From contig NZ_LMPS01000001.1 of NCBI RefSeq assembly GCF_001424405.1, positions 1,795,999 to 1,859,998 on the forward strand: a stretch of 64,000 nucleotides of DNA, read 5' to 3'. This document shows positions 56,095 through 64,000 of the stretch, one piece after another. This stretch comes from Dyadobacter sp. Leaf189 (GTDB lineage Bacteria > Bacteroidota > Bacteroidia > Cytophagales > Spirosomataceae). The notes beneath the pieces are model-generated. The model made no database searches and was not told the DNA's origin. It saw nothing but the letters and a program-made list of their open reading frames with translations. Every line of letters starts with the position of its first letter. Position 1 is the first letter of the stretch. The position numbers and the translations under genes were made by a program.

Positions 56095-58038
56095 ATGAAC
56101 ATCTTTCGAATTGCCATCCTTATTTTTCTGCCTCATTTGCTGCAAGCCCAAGTCCGCCTGCCCCACCTGGTCTCGGACAATATGGTTCTGCAACGCGATG
56201 AGCCGATAACAATATGGGGATGGGCGGCGCCGAAGGAGAAGGTGACTGTGACTTTGAAGAATAAAACGTATCGTGCCATTGCCAATGCAGACAGCAGCTG
56301 GAAAATGCAGCTGCCCGCGCAGCCTGCCGGGACAGGGTTTGATATGGTGGTTAAAGGTAAAAATCAGATTCGCATTCGAAATATTGCATTTGGTGACGTG
56401 TGGCTGTGCAGCGGCCAGAGCAATATGGTGATCAACATGGAGCGCGTCAAGGAGCGGTTTCCCGAGGACATTGCTTCTGCCAATTATCCCGACATCCGTA
56501 ACTTTTTTATCCCTACTAAAACAGACCTGAATGGTCCGAAGCAGGATTTGCCGACATCTCAATGGAAAGCAGCCACCGCGGCCGACATTCTCAGTTTTGG
56601 TGCGGTTTCCTATTTTTTCGCGCGGGATTTGTACGAGCAATATCATGTCCCGATCGGCATTATCAACAGCTCGGTAGGAGGGACACCGATCGAAGCCTGG
56701 ATCAGCGAGCAGGGTTATCAAAATTTTGGTGACATTCAAAAGGTAATCAGCCAGAATAAGGATACGAGCTATGTGAATGCGCATACATTCAGACCACCGA
56801 CTTCGAAATCTCCCAAACCGGAAAACAAGGATGCCGGACTGGCGGAACACTGGGAGCGGGAGGATTACAGACCAAAAGGCTGGCGGAATTTTAACATTCC
56901 CGGGTATTGGGAAGATCAGGGATTGAGGGAGTTGGACGGCGTGGTTTGGTTCAGAAGGGAATTTGAGGTGCCTGCCAGCTGGGCCGCAAAGCCGGTGAAG
57001 CTTTTTATGGGGCGCATTGTGGATGCAGATGAAATGTATGTGAATGGTAAAAGAATCGGCGGGACGACTTATCAGTATCCGCCGCGCAGATACCAGATTC
57101 CGGAAGGACTTTTGAAAGCAGGTAAAAACACTTTCGTGATCCGGGTTACTAATCAGGCAGGCAAAGGCGGTTTTGTGCCTGACAAACCTTATTTCATGGC
57201 ATTGGGCGAAGAGCAGATTGATCTCAAAGGAACCTGGCAGTACAAGGTTGGCAGGGTGGATGAGCCAATGAAAATCTCGGAAGGAAACAAACCGCTGGTG
57301 GCTCAAAACCAACCCACTGCCTTGTATAATGCTATGATTGCGCCTGCATTGCCGATGAAATTGAAAGGGTTTGTGTGGTATCAGGGAGAATCGAATGTGG
57401 GCAATGCAAAGGATTATTACCGTTTAATGCCTGCATTGATCAACAATTGGCGCGGACTTTGGAAAAATGTAAACCTGCCGTTTCTGGTGGTGCAGCTGCC
57501 CAATTTTCAGGATATTAGCTACCGACCTGTCGAAAGTGACCTGGCCGTGCTCCGGGAAGCACAAAACAAGGCGCTCACAGTAAAAAACACGGCTGTGACT
57601 GTCACATTGGACCTCGGCGAGTGGAACGACATTCACCCGCTCAATAAAAAAGACATTGGAAAAAGACTGGCGCTTTCGGCCAGAAATCTGGCGTACAATG
57701 AAAAAAATGTAGTGTACAGCGGCCCGCGTTTTACCTCGCAAAGCATTAATGGCGACAAAATCATACTCATATTCAGTGACGTAGCGGACGGAATTAAGTC
57801 GGCGGATGAAGAGGATTTGCGCTGGTTTGCGATCGCGGGCGAGGACAAACATTTCGTGTGGGCAAAAGCCAGGATTATAGGTAAAGACCAGATTGAGCTG
57901 TCCAGCGAGGCGGTGAAAAATCCGAAATATGTACGCTATGCCTGGCAGGATAATCCGGAGGGGATCAATTTTTACAATTCCGCCGGTCTGCCTGCCTCAC
58001 CTTTCCGGACGGACGGAGAAATTTTGAATGATAATTAA
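56095..58038 (+). CDS. SGNH-type acetylesterase (sialate O-acetylesterase/CE20-like)
   Basis: 647 residues. After a signal peptide (to about residue 18) comes a small beta domain, then the catalytic fold with VWLCSGQSNM (Ser107) and DIHP (Asp about 512, His about 514). A jelly-roll sandwich (about 262-382, NIPGYWEDQGLRELDGVVWF, GRIVDADEMYVNGKRIGG) is inserted into the catalytic domain. This architecture is seen in sialate O-acetylesterase and carbohydrate acetylesterase families. Next to a GH67 enzyme it most likely removes acetyl groups from xylo-oligosaccharides in the periplasm. Sialic acid is unlikely here. Confidence 0.88.
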   Translation: MNIFRIAILIFLPHLLQAQVRLPHLVSDNMVLQRDEPITIWGWAAPKEKVTVTLKNKTYRAIANADSSWKMQLPAQPAGTGFDMVVKGKNQIRIRNIAFGDVWLCSGQSNMVINMERVKERFPEDIASANYPDIRNFFIPTKTDLNGPKQDLPTSQWKAATAADILSFGAVSYFFARDLYEQYHVPIGIINSSVGGTPIEAWISEQGYQNFGDIQKVISQNKDTSYVNAHTFRPPTSKSPKPENKDAGLAEHWEREDYRPKGWRNFNIPGYWEDQGLRELDGVVWFRREFEVPASWAAKPVKLFMGRIVDADEMYVNGKRIGGTTYQYPPRRYQIPEGLLKAGKNTFVIRVTNQAGKGGFVPDKPYFMALGEEQIDLKGTWQYKVGRVDEPMKISEGNKPLVAQNQPTALYNAMIAPALPMKLKGFVWYQGESNVGNAKDYYRLMPALINNWRGLWKNVNLPFLVVQLPNFQDISYRPVESDLAVLREAQNKALTVKNTAVTVTLDLGEWNDIHPLNKKDIGKRLALSARNLAYNEKNVVYSGPRFTSQSINGDKIILIFSDVADGIKSADEEDLRWFAIAGEDKHFVWAKARIIGKDQIELSSEAVKNPKYVRYAWQDNPEGINFYNSAGLPASPFRTDGEILNDN

Positions 58039-58044
58039 TCTTGA

Positions 58045-60180
58045 ATGATGTTTAGAATATTACTGTCAATCCTTTTCAGCTTCCTGCTCACCTGCGCAGC
58101 GACACTCGCGAGCAGCCCCATCGCGTCGGATGGTGACGATGGTTACCGGCTGTGGCTTAAATACGAACCGGTGACGAGCAGCGCCGCAAAAGCGGAGTAT
58201 CTGAAATATGCTTCATTCATAGCGAACGCTGAAAAAGGTGAAATCACAGGCAGTGCATTGAAAGAGCTGCAAAAAGGCTTGAAGCAGCTTATTGGTAAGA
58301 ATGTTCCGGCAGTTACTATGGCTGGGAGCCGAACCGGCGGGATAGTATTTTCGCTGAAACCTGCCACTGGCGATGGTACTACACAGGAGGGTTATCAGAT
58401 TCAGTTGGCTTCCGGAAATATTGTGATCAGCGCGCAGTCGGAGCGCGGCATTTTGTACGGCACTTTTGCGCTGCTCCGGCATTTGCAAATGCAGCAGCCG
58501 ATGAAAAATCTCAGCGTTTCCAGCGCACCTAAAATCCGCTATCGGATGCTCAACCATTGGGATAATACTGACGGAACGATCGAGCGCGGTTATGCAGGCG
58601 GTTCGCTTTGGAAATGGTATGAACTACCCGAGCGCGTGGATCCCCGCTATGAGGATTATGCCCGCGCCAATGCTTCGCTGGGAATTAATGGCACTGTCCT
58701 GAACAATGTGAATGCCAGCGCACGGTTTATGTCGCAGGAATACATCGGCAAGGTCGCGGCGATTGCTAATGTGCTGCGGAAATATGGAATTAAGACGTAT
58801 TTGTCAGTTTATTTTGCTGCGCCCAAAACGCTCGGCGGACTGACTACCTCTGATCCGCTGGACCCGAAAGTGCGTGCCTGGTGGGCGGATAAGGTTGCGG
58901 AGATTTATAAAACAATTCCTGATTTCGGCGGATTTTTGGTCAAAGCGAATTCTGAGGGAGAGCCGGGACCGCAGGATTACGGGCGTACGCATGCAGATGG
59001 TGCCAATATGCTGGCCGAAGCTTTTAAACCGTACGAGGGCATTGTGGTATGGCGTGCATTTGTATATAAAGCCGATCCGAATGCCGATCGTTTCAAAGCT
59101 GCTTATGAAGAATTTGTGCCGCTCGACGGCCAGTTTGATCCCAAAGTGATTGTACAGGTAAAGAATGGTCCGATTGATTTCCAGCCGCGCGAGCCATTTT
59201 CGCCTTTGTTCGGCAATATGCCCAAAACGCCGCTGGGAATGGAATTTCAGATTACGCAGGAATACCTCGGTTTTGCCACGCATGCGGTGTACGAGGCACC
59301 GATTTTCAAAGAATGTCTGGATGCGGATACCTGGGTCAATGGGCAGGGATCGACGGTTGCGAAGGTCATCGACGGGAGTTTGCACAATTATGAACGCACC
59401 TTAATGGCTGGCGTAGCTAATACCGGCAGCGATAGAAACTGGACCGGTCACCCGCTGGCGCAGGCCAACTGGTATGCATTCGGCCGCCTCGCTTGGAATC
59501 ACCAGCTTAGTTCTGAACAGATTGCCTCTGAATGGACGCAGCTCACATTAACGCGCAATCCGAAATCAAGCGAACACATTACCAAAATGATGCTTCGTTC
59601 CCGCGAAATTTATGTTGATTATAACACGCCCCTCGGCTTGTCGCGCCCCTGGATGGGCGTGCATTTTGCCCCCGAACCCTGGCAGAGCCGTGGCGCCCGC
59701 CCGGACTGGACTGCCACTTACTACCACCGCGCCGACTCTGCCGGGTTAGGCTTCGACCGCACAGCATCCGGGAGCAATGCATTAGCCCAATACAGGCCGC
59801 AGGTGCAGGCACAATGGCAGAATCCCGACCAAACTCCGCTGCCTTATCTGCTTTGGTTTCACCACGTAAGCTGGAACAAAAAGCTTAGCAGCGGCCGCAC
59901 GCTCTGGGACGAGCTCTGTCATCGTTTGTACTCAGGTGCAGACTCGGTATCGTGGATGCAGCAGCAATGGGACCTGGCGAAAAAAGACCTTAATCCAATG
60001 GTGTACGCCGACGTAGCCGGGCGGTTGCAAGTGCAGCGCCGGGAGGCGATCTGGTGGCGCGATGCGTGGCTTTTGTATCTCCAAACCTTCTCCCGGCAGC
60101 CCGTTCCCAAAGGTCTGACGCCGCCTGGGCGGACTTTGGAAGAGGTGAAGAAATCGGTGAGTATCTACCTGATGCGGTAG
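58045..60180 (+). CDS. Alpha-glucuronidase (GH67)
   Basis: 711 residues with a signal peptide (MMFRILLSILFSFLLTCAAT). It removes (4-O-methyl-)glucuronic acid from the non-reducing end of xylo-oligosaccharides. GH67 features are clear: SAPKIRYRMLNHWDNTDGTI, ERGYAGGSLWKWYELPE, FLVKANSEGEPGPQDYGRTH (with a likely catalytic Glu), and QITQEYLGFATHAVYEAPIF. The C-terminal region (LPYLLWFHHVSW and onward) belongs to the same family. Length agrees with known enzymes. It defines the substrate of this locus as glucuronoxylan. Confidence 0.95.
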   Translation: MMFRILLSILFSFLLTCAATLASSPIASDGDDGYRLWLKYEPVTSSAAKAEYLKYASFIANAEKGEITGSALKELQKGLKQLIGKNVPAVTMAGSRTGGIVFSLKPATGDGTTQEGYQIQLASGNIVISAQSERGILYGTFALLRHLQMQQPMKNLSVSSAPKIRYRMLNHWDNTDGTIERGYAGGSLWKWYELPERVDPRYEDYARANASLGINGTVLNNVNASARFMSQEYIGKVAAIANVLRKYGIKTYLSVYFAAPKTLGGLTTSDPLDPKVRAWWADKVAEIYKTIPDFGGFLVKANSEGEPGPQDYGRTHADGANMLAEAFKPYEGIVVWRAFVYKADPNADRFKAAYEEFVPLDGQFDPKVIVQVKNGPIDFQPREPFSPLFGNMPKTPLGMEFQITQEYLGFATHAVYEAPIFKECLDADTWVNGQGSTVAKVIDGSLHNYERTLMAGVANTGSDRNWTGHPLAQANWYAFGRLAWNHQLSSEQIASEWTQLTLTRNPKSSEHITKMMLRSREIYVDYNTPLGLSRPWMGVHFAPEPWQSRGARPDWTATYYHRADSAGLGFDRTASGSNALAQYRPQVQAQWQNPDQTPLPYLLWFHHVSWNKKLSSGRTLWDELCHRLYSGADSVSWMQQQWDLAKKDLNPMVYADVAGRLQVQRREAIWWRDAWLLYLQTFSRQPVPKGLTPPGRTLEEVKKSVSIYLMR

Positions 60181-60219
60181 GAGTGTAATCCCCTTTTTAT
60201 TTTTACAAACAACTTATCG

Positions 60220-61836
60220 ATGAAACAGTTACAGTCGCTGGATTACATTATTTTCTTTATCTATTTCATCATTGTGGCCGTGTACGGTTACTGGATTTAC
60301 AACCGGAAGAAAAGCGCAGCCGCCTCTACCAAAGACTTTTTCCTGGCCGAAGGGTCGCTGACGTGGTGGGCTATCGGGGCGTCGCTGATCGCATCCAATA
60401 TCTCTGCCGAGCAGTTTATCGGAATGTCGGGAAATGGATTTTCGATGGGCCTTGCGATTTCCAGTTATGAATGGATGGCGGCGGCGACGCTGGTGATCGT
60501 CGCTCTGTTTTTCATGCCGATCTATTTGAAAAACAACATTTTCACGATGCCACAATTCCTCAGTCAGCGGTACAATCCCACGGTGAGTCTGATCATGGCG
60601 ATTTTTTGGCTGGGATTATATATACTGGTCAATCTGACGTCGATCCTGTATCTCGGCGCGCTCGCGGTATCGGGTATCTCAGGGCTTGATTTCGATCTGT
60701 GTATGTGGGGGCTGGCCATTTTCTCCATTGTTATCACGGTCGGAGGCATGAAGGTAATCGGTTTTACAGACGTGATTCAAGTCTTTTTCCTGATCATCGG
60801 CGGACTTGCCACGAGCTACATTGCCATTAACCTGGTCTCTGACAATTTCGATACAACCGGTCTGATGAATGGACTGAAAATGATGCGCGAGAATCATGGC
60901 GACCACTTTAAAATGATCCTCGGCAAAGACAACCCGCATTACATGGAGCTGCCCGGACTCACGGTTTTGCTCGGCGGGATGTGGATCGTGAACCTGAATT
61001 ATTGGGGCTGCAACCAGTATATTACCCAGCGCGCACTCGGCGCAGACTTGAAAACCGCCCGGAACGGACTGCTTTTTGCGGCTTTTCTCAAACTGCTGAT
61101 GCCGGTGATCGTAGTGCTGCCGGGAATCGCTGCCTACACATTGTATAACCAGGGACTTTTCCAGCAGGAAATGACCGAAAATGGCGTGATCGTTGCCGAT
61201 AAAGCTTATCCGGTGCTACTGAATCTGTTACCCGCGGGGCTGAAAGGACTTTCCTTCGCCGCATTAACCGCCGCGATCGTGGCTTCTTTGGCAGGAAAAG
61301 CGAACAGTATTTCGACCATTTTTACGCTGGATATTTTCAAAATATACATTGGGAAAAACAAGTCGGAAGCGCAGCTCGTCGGCATTGGCCGGATCGTGAT
61401 CGTAGTTTCGATGATCCTCGCGATTGTGGTTTCGCCTTATATGGGGATTGATAAAGCGGGAGGTTTTCAGTTTATACAGCAAATGACAGGCTTGCTTTCA
61501 CCGGGTATTTTCGCCTCGTTTATCATGGGCTTTTTCTGGAAACGCAGCAACTCAGCGGGTGCCTTGTTCGCAATCGTAGGAGGTTTCCTGATTGCGCTGG
61601 GTATGCACAACAACTGGCTTCCGTTTGTGGACTGGACGCAAGTGCCGTTCCTGGACAGAATGGGTTGGGTTTTCGTGATCTGCGTGGTCGGAATGTTTAT
61701 CCTGAGCTATGTTTTGCCTGACGAGAAAAAGGGATTGGAAGTGGATGCTTCCATGTTCAGGGCGCATAAAGGCTTTGTACTAGGCGCCGCGGTGATTCTG
61801 GTGCTGCTGGTTTTGTTGTATAGCTATTTCTGGTAG
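60220..61836 (+). CDS. Sodium:solute symporter (SSS family)
   Basis: 538 residues with about 14 membrane helices. SSS features: TKDFFLAEGSLTWWAIGASL, IASNISAEQFIGMSGNGFSM, YLKNNIFTMPQFLSQRYNPT and the conserved CNQYITQRALGADLKTARNG. In the SGLT type it takes up sugars with sodium across the inner membrane. At the end of the GH67 operon it most likely imports xylose, xylo-oligosaccharides or glucuronate; the specific sugar is inferred from context. Confidence 0.92.
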   Translation: MKQLQSLDYIIFFIYFIIVAVYGYWIYNRKKSAAASTKDFFLAEGSLTWWAIGASLIASNISAEQFIGMSGNGFSMGLAISSYEWMAAATLVIVALFFMPIYLKNNIFTMPQFLSQRYNPTVSLIMAIFWLGLYILVNLTSILYLGALAVSGISGLDFDLCMWGLAIFSIVITVGGMKVIGFTDVIQVFFLIIGGLATSYIAINLVSDNFDTTGLMNGLKMMRENHGDHFKMILGKDNPHYMELPGLTVLLGGMWIVNLNYWGCNQYITQRALGADLKTARNGLLFAAFLKLLMPVIVVLPGIAAYTLYNQGLFQQEMTENGVIVADKAYPVLLNLLPAGLKGLSFAALTAAIVASLAGKANSISTIFTLDIFKIYIGKNKSEAQLVGIGRIVIVVSMILAIVVSPYMGIDKAGGFQFIQQMTGLLSPGIFASFIMGFFWKRSNSAGALFAIVGGFLIALGMHNNWLPFVDWTQVPFLDRMGWVFVICVVGMFILSYVLPDEKKGLEVDASMFRAHKGFVLGAAVILVLLVLLYSYFW

Positions 61837-61907
61837 AAGTTGTTGCACGAAGTTAAGGTTTTGTGAAAGAGTAGTGACTGCATTCAGGGACGAGACGGGC
61901 GGAAAAC

Positions 61908-62546
61908 TCAATGAAGAGAAACAGATACGCCCAGCCTGTATGTAAGACCCTCATTCGCGTCAATAATTTGGGATTTGTTGTCGAAACGGGTATTGTAAAG
62001 GGCCTCTAAGCCAATACGTCTGCTAAGCCGTAAGTTCAGCCCAAACGCACCTGATAACGTTGGGTTCTGGGAACTGACAGTGTTATGAACACCATCAGTG
62101 AACTCTTTGCCCCATTGGAGATTATAACCGGAAGCAAGCTGCACAAATGGCTTTAACCTGAACCTCGCAATATAATAGCGCAAATAGATTTCCGGTAAAG
62201 CAGAATGTAATTGATATTCGGGGATCACAATAGTAACCGACTTTCCGGACTTAACCTTCTGGTAACGTTTTCCCATCGAAAATTGTAACCCGACAACAAG
62301 GCGATCGGCTATCAGATATCCTATTTGAGGCGTAATTGACCAGGTTCTGGTTAAAGACTGAAAATCGTTAGCCGCCGAAGCCGAGCCATTTAACGTTGCA
62401 ATGAAGCTGCCCTTTTCCAACATCTCAGAGGACTCGTCTGAAACTTCGGTAGGTTCGGTGTTTACTGAATTTCCTTGTGCATATGTACGGTTAATCGGTG
62501 CAAGGAACAAAAAGCAAATAATGAGGGTGTAGTGTAGTTGTTTCAT
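61908..62546 (-). CDS. Outer-membrane beta-barrel protein
   Basis: 212 residues from ATG 62546; upstream in-frame codons do not give a better signal peptide. The signal is MKQLHYTLIICFLFLAPINR. The mature part (SEMLEKGSFIATLNGSASAA onward) alternates beta strands with a terminal aromatic pattern (TYRLGVSVSLH), as in small 8-strand barrels. It lies 57 bp after a TonB-dependent receptor in the same direction. The two may be co-transcribed. Function unknown. Confidence 0.75.
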   Translation of the reverse strand: MKQLHYTLIICFLFLAPINRTYAQGNSVNTEPTEVSDESSEMLEKGSFIATLNGSASAANDFQSLTRTWSITPQIGYLIADRLVVGLQFSMGKRYQKVKSGKSVTIVIPEYQLHSALPEIYLRYYIARFRLKPFVQLASGYNLQWGKEFTDGVHNTVSSQNPTLSGAFGLNLRLSRRIGLEALYNTRFDNKSQIIDANEGLTYRLGVSVSLH

Positions 62547-62603
62547 TGAATGTTGATTTAGATAAATAGCGGGCAAGTCCGTTCATTTTGTAATACAATA
62601 CAG

Positions 62604-64000
62604 CTAAAATTTCAGTGTGTAACCTATATAAGGCAGGATTGGCAAAAAAGAAACCTGCTTAATGGAAATTGCAGTCGGCTTGAAATCACTATTACTACGC
62701 TGAACTTTCAAATCAAGGTATAAAGGATTGTTTCTGTTGTAGACATTGTAAACCCCAATGCTCAGCTCGGCATTTCGTTTTCGGGAAGTGATTAAGGATT
62801 TGACAGCGCCAATATCCAATCTATGAAAGCTAGGCATTCGTCCGTTATTCCGATTGTCGTATATGAACTTGGGATCGGAATTATTTTCAGTAAGTGTCGC
62901 GGCGACGGGTAGTGTGACTGCGTGCCCTGTTTGATATACAAATGTGCTGTTGAGCTTCCATTTTTTGCCAATCCCATATCCTGCTGTAATGGACAGATTG
63001 TGTCTTCTGTCGTATTTCATCGGAAACCAGGTGTTGTCGTTTATTCCTGTAAATCTTCTTTCAGATTTAGACAGGGTGTACGATAGCGATCCCGTTAATT
63101 TACCAGTGTTTCGGGCTGCCATAAATTCCACCCCCTTCCCCCTTCCGATCCCGTTTTTGACAACAATTGCATCCCAGGAATCGGCCAGCAAGCCGGTAAA
63201 ATTGGTTCCGTCAGGATAGTCAATCAGGTTTTTCATTCTTTTGGTGTATGCTTCGACCGATAATTCCCAGCCTGAGTTGAAGGTTTTGTATAACCCTAAT
63301 GACAATTGATTTGCCCTTGAAGGCGCCACCTTATCCGTAGAAGGAACCCAGGCATCATAGCCAAATCCAAAGCCGTTGTTGGTTAATTGATGAAGGTATT
63401 GGTTCATCACTGAGTAGCCGGCTTTCATTGTCCAGTTGTTCAAAACGGACCAGCTTAGCCCAAGTCGTGGTTCCGGATTGTGGAATGTGCGGCCGCTCAC
63501 TTTGTAAATACTATAACGTAAACCGGTATTGAACCGGATCCCCGGTGTTACAGCAATATCCCCGTCAACATACAAGTCTGTCTGATATGCCGGAATTCGT
63601 CCTTCTCTGGTATTATCGAACAAACCATTATAATTACTCTTTGTAACAAAAGGGCTAAATGAGTGCCTTGTTGCATCGATGCCGAATTTAACGGCTAATT
63701 GATTTGCAGGAAAATAGTCAAATTGTATTTTGCCGCCCCAATCGCTTACGCCGGCATTGGTGTTCCGGTAAAAATTCACAGGTTGCTCATCTATATTCTT
63801 ATCCTCGAAATTATTCGTGAATTCACTGACATATTTTGAATAGAGTAAGGCAAATCTGGCGAAGAGTTTTTGAGAAACAACTTTGCTGTATCTGAGTGTC
63901 GCTGTGGTGTTGCCCCAATTATTCCCCACAGCTGTTTCTGTCTCTTTGTCATTACCGCTGGCACTCCATTCGGTGTACTTAAACCGGTCAAAGCCATTGT
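62604..64000 (-). CDS. TonB-dependent receptor, C-terminal part (N-terminus beyond right edge)
   Basis: The frame remains open from the window edge to the stop at 62604, about 465 residues. The first visible codons read NGFDRFKYTEWSASGND. Repeated barrel strands follow (DWGGKIQFDYFPANQLAVKF, TPGIRFNTGLRYSIY, KAGYSVMNQYLHQLTNNGFG) and the end is ILPYIGYTLKF, a typical outer-membrane terminal strand. It resembles the SusD-independent receptor at 42966 in style. The plug and N-terminal domains are outside the window, so the ligand is not predictable. Confidence 0.88.
   Translation of the reverse strand, partial: NGFDRFKYTEWSASGNDKETETAVGNNWGNTTATLRYSKVVSQKLFARFALLYSKYVSEFTNNFEDKNIDEQPVNFYRNTNAGVSDWGGKIQFDYFPANQLAVKFGIDATRHSFSPFVTKSNYNGLFDNTREGRIPAYQTDLYVDGDIAVTPGIRFNTGLRYSIYKVSGRTFHNPEPRLGLSWSVLNNWTMKAGYSVMNQYLHQLTNNGFGFGYDAWVPSTDKVAPSRANQLSLGLYKTFNSGWELSVEAYTKRMKNLIDYPDGTNFTGLLADSWDAIVVKNGIGRGKGVEFMAARNTGKLTGSLSYTLSKSERRFTGINDNTWFPMKYDRRHNLSITAGYGIGKKWKLNSTFVYQTGHAVTLPVAATLTENNSDPKFIYDNRNNGRMPSFHRLDIGAVKSLITSRKRNAELSIGVYNVYNRNNPLYLDLKVQRSNSDFKPTAISIKQVSFLPILPYIGYTLKF

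Noticed and set aside
56059..57312. 417-residue open frame on the minus strand
   Set aside because: It is antisense to the acetylesterase gene, which has clear catalytic motifs and a signal peptide. The antisense product has no recognisable domain.

Overview
This 64 kb window comes from a Bacteroidota chromosome, most likely Cytophagales and probably a Dyadobacter-like member of the Spirosomataceae. The genus is inferred from overall gene style, not proven. Support comes from SusC/SusD pairs, an ECF sigma/FecR pair, a one-protein hybrid two-component regulator, a GLPGLI protein, a NUDIX-type arabinose regulator, and promoters of the Bacteroidetes type (TTTG or TTG, about 19-20 bp, TAnnTTTG). 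Base composition looks even across the window. There is no integrase, transposase or CRISPR array.

Layout. 1-5.9 kb: sigma factor, FecR anti-sigma, an STN-type SusC receptor and the start of its SusD, all on the minus strand. 6.0-10.9 kb: NUDIX regulator araR followed by araB, araA and araD, a complete L-arabinose to D-xylulose-5-phosphate route. 10.9-19.3 kb: two small genes, then a tightly coupled minus-strand operon. In transcription order it holds a ThiF(E1)-nitroreductase fusion, a GNAT-fold acyltransferase, a 7TMR-DISM histidine kinase, a receiver-kinase hybrid and a single-domain receiver. A divergent receiver gene is closely related to the hybrid. This looks like a small-molecule-producing and sensing signalling module and is the most novel content here. 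19.4-31.5 kb: mostly housekeeping and envelope genes (esterase, acyltransferase 3, SRPBCC, MerR, M28 peptidase with PDZ, phosphoesterase, TonB-dependent receptor with GLPGLI partner, OmpA lipoprotein, serine/threonine dehydratase, lipoprotein). 31.2-39.6 kb: AddB-like nuclease, putative porin, lpxK, menC, hemF. 39.6-45.3 kb: higBA toxin-antitoxin, a PepSY-like lipoprotein, a blaR1/blaI-like pair with a recognisable operator, and a TonB-dependent receptor. 45.3-46.3 kb: tandem repeats and the tmRNA gene, whose 3' end has been tandemly duplicated. 46.3-61.8 kb: a glucuronoxylan-type utilisation locus: hybrid two-component regulator, SusC, SusD, acetylesterase, GH67 alpha-glucuronidase and a sodium:solute symporter. 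61.9-64 kb: an outer-membrane beta-barrel protein and a TonB-dependent receptor cut by the window edge.

How the genes fit together. The GH67 locus would release glucuronic acid side chains and acetyl groups from imported xylo-oligosaccharides. The arabinose operon handles another hemicellulose sugar, so the two loci point to a plant-cell-wall lifestyle. The envelope genes and multiple receptors are typical of free-living or plant- and soil-associated Cytophagales. Assignments rest on motifs and gene order read by eye; no database search was run.
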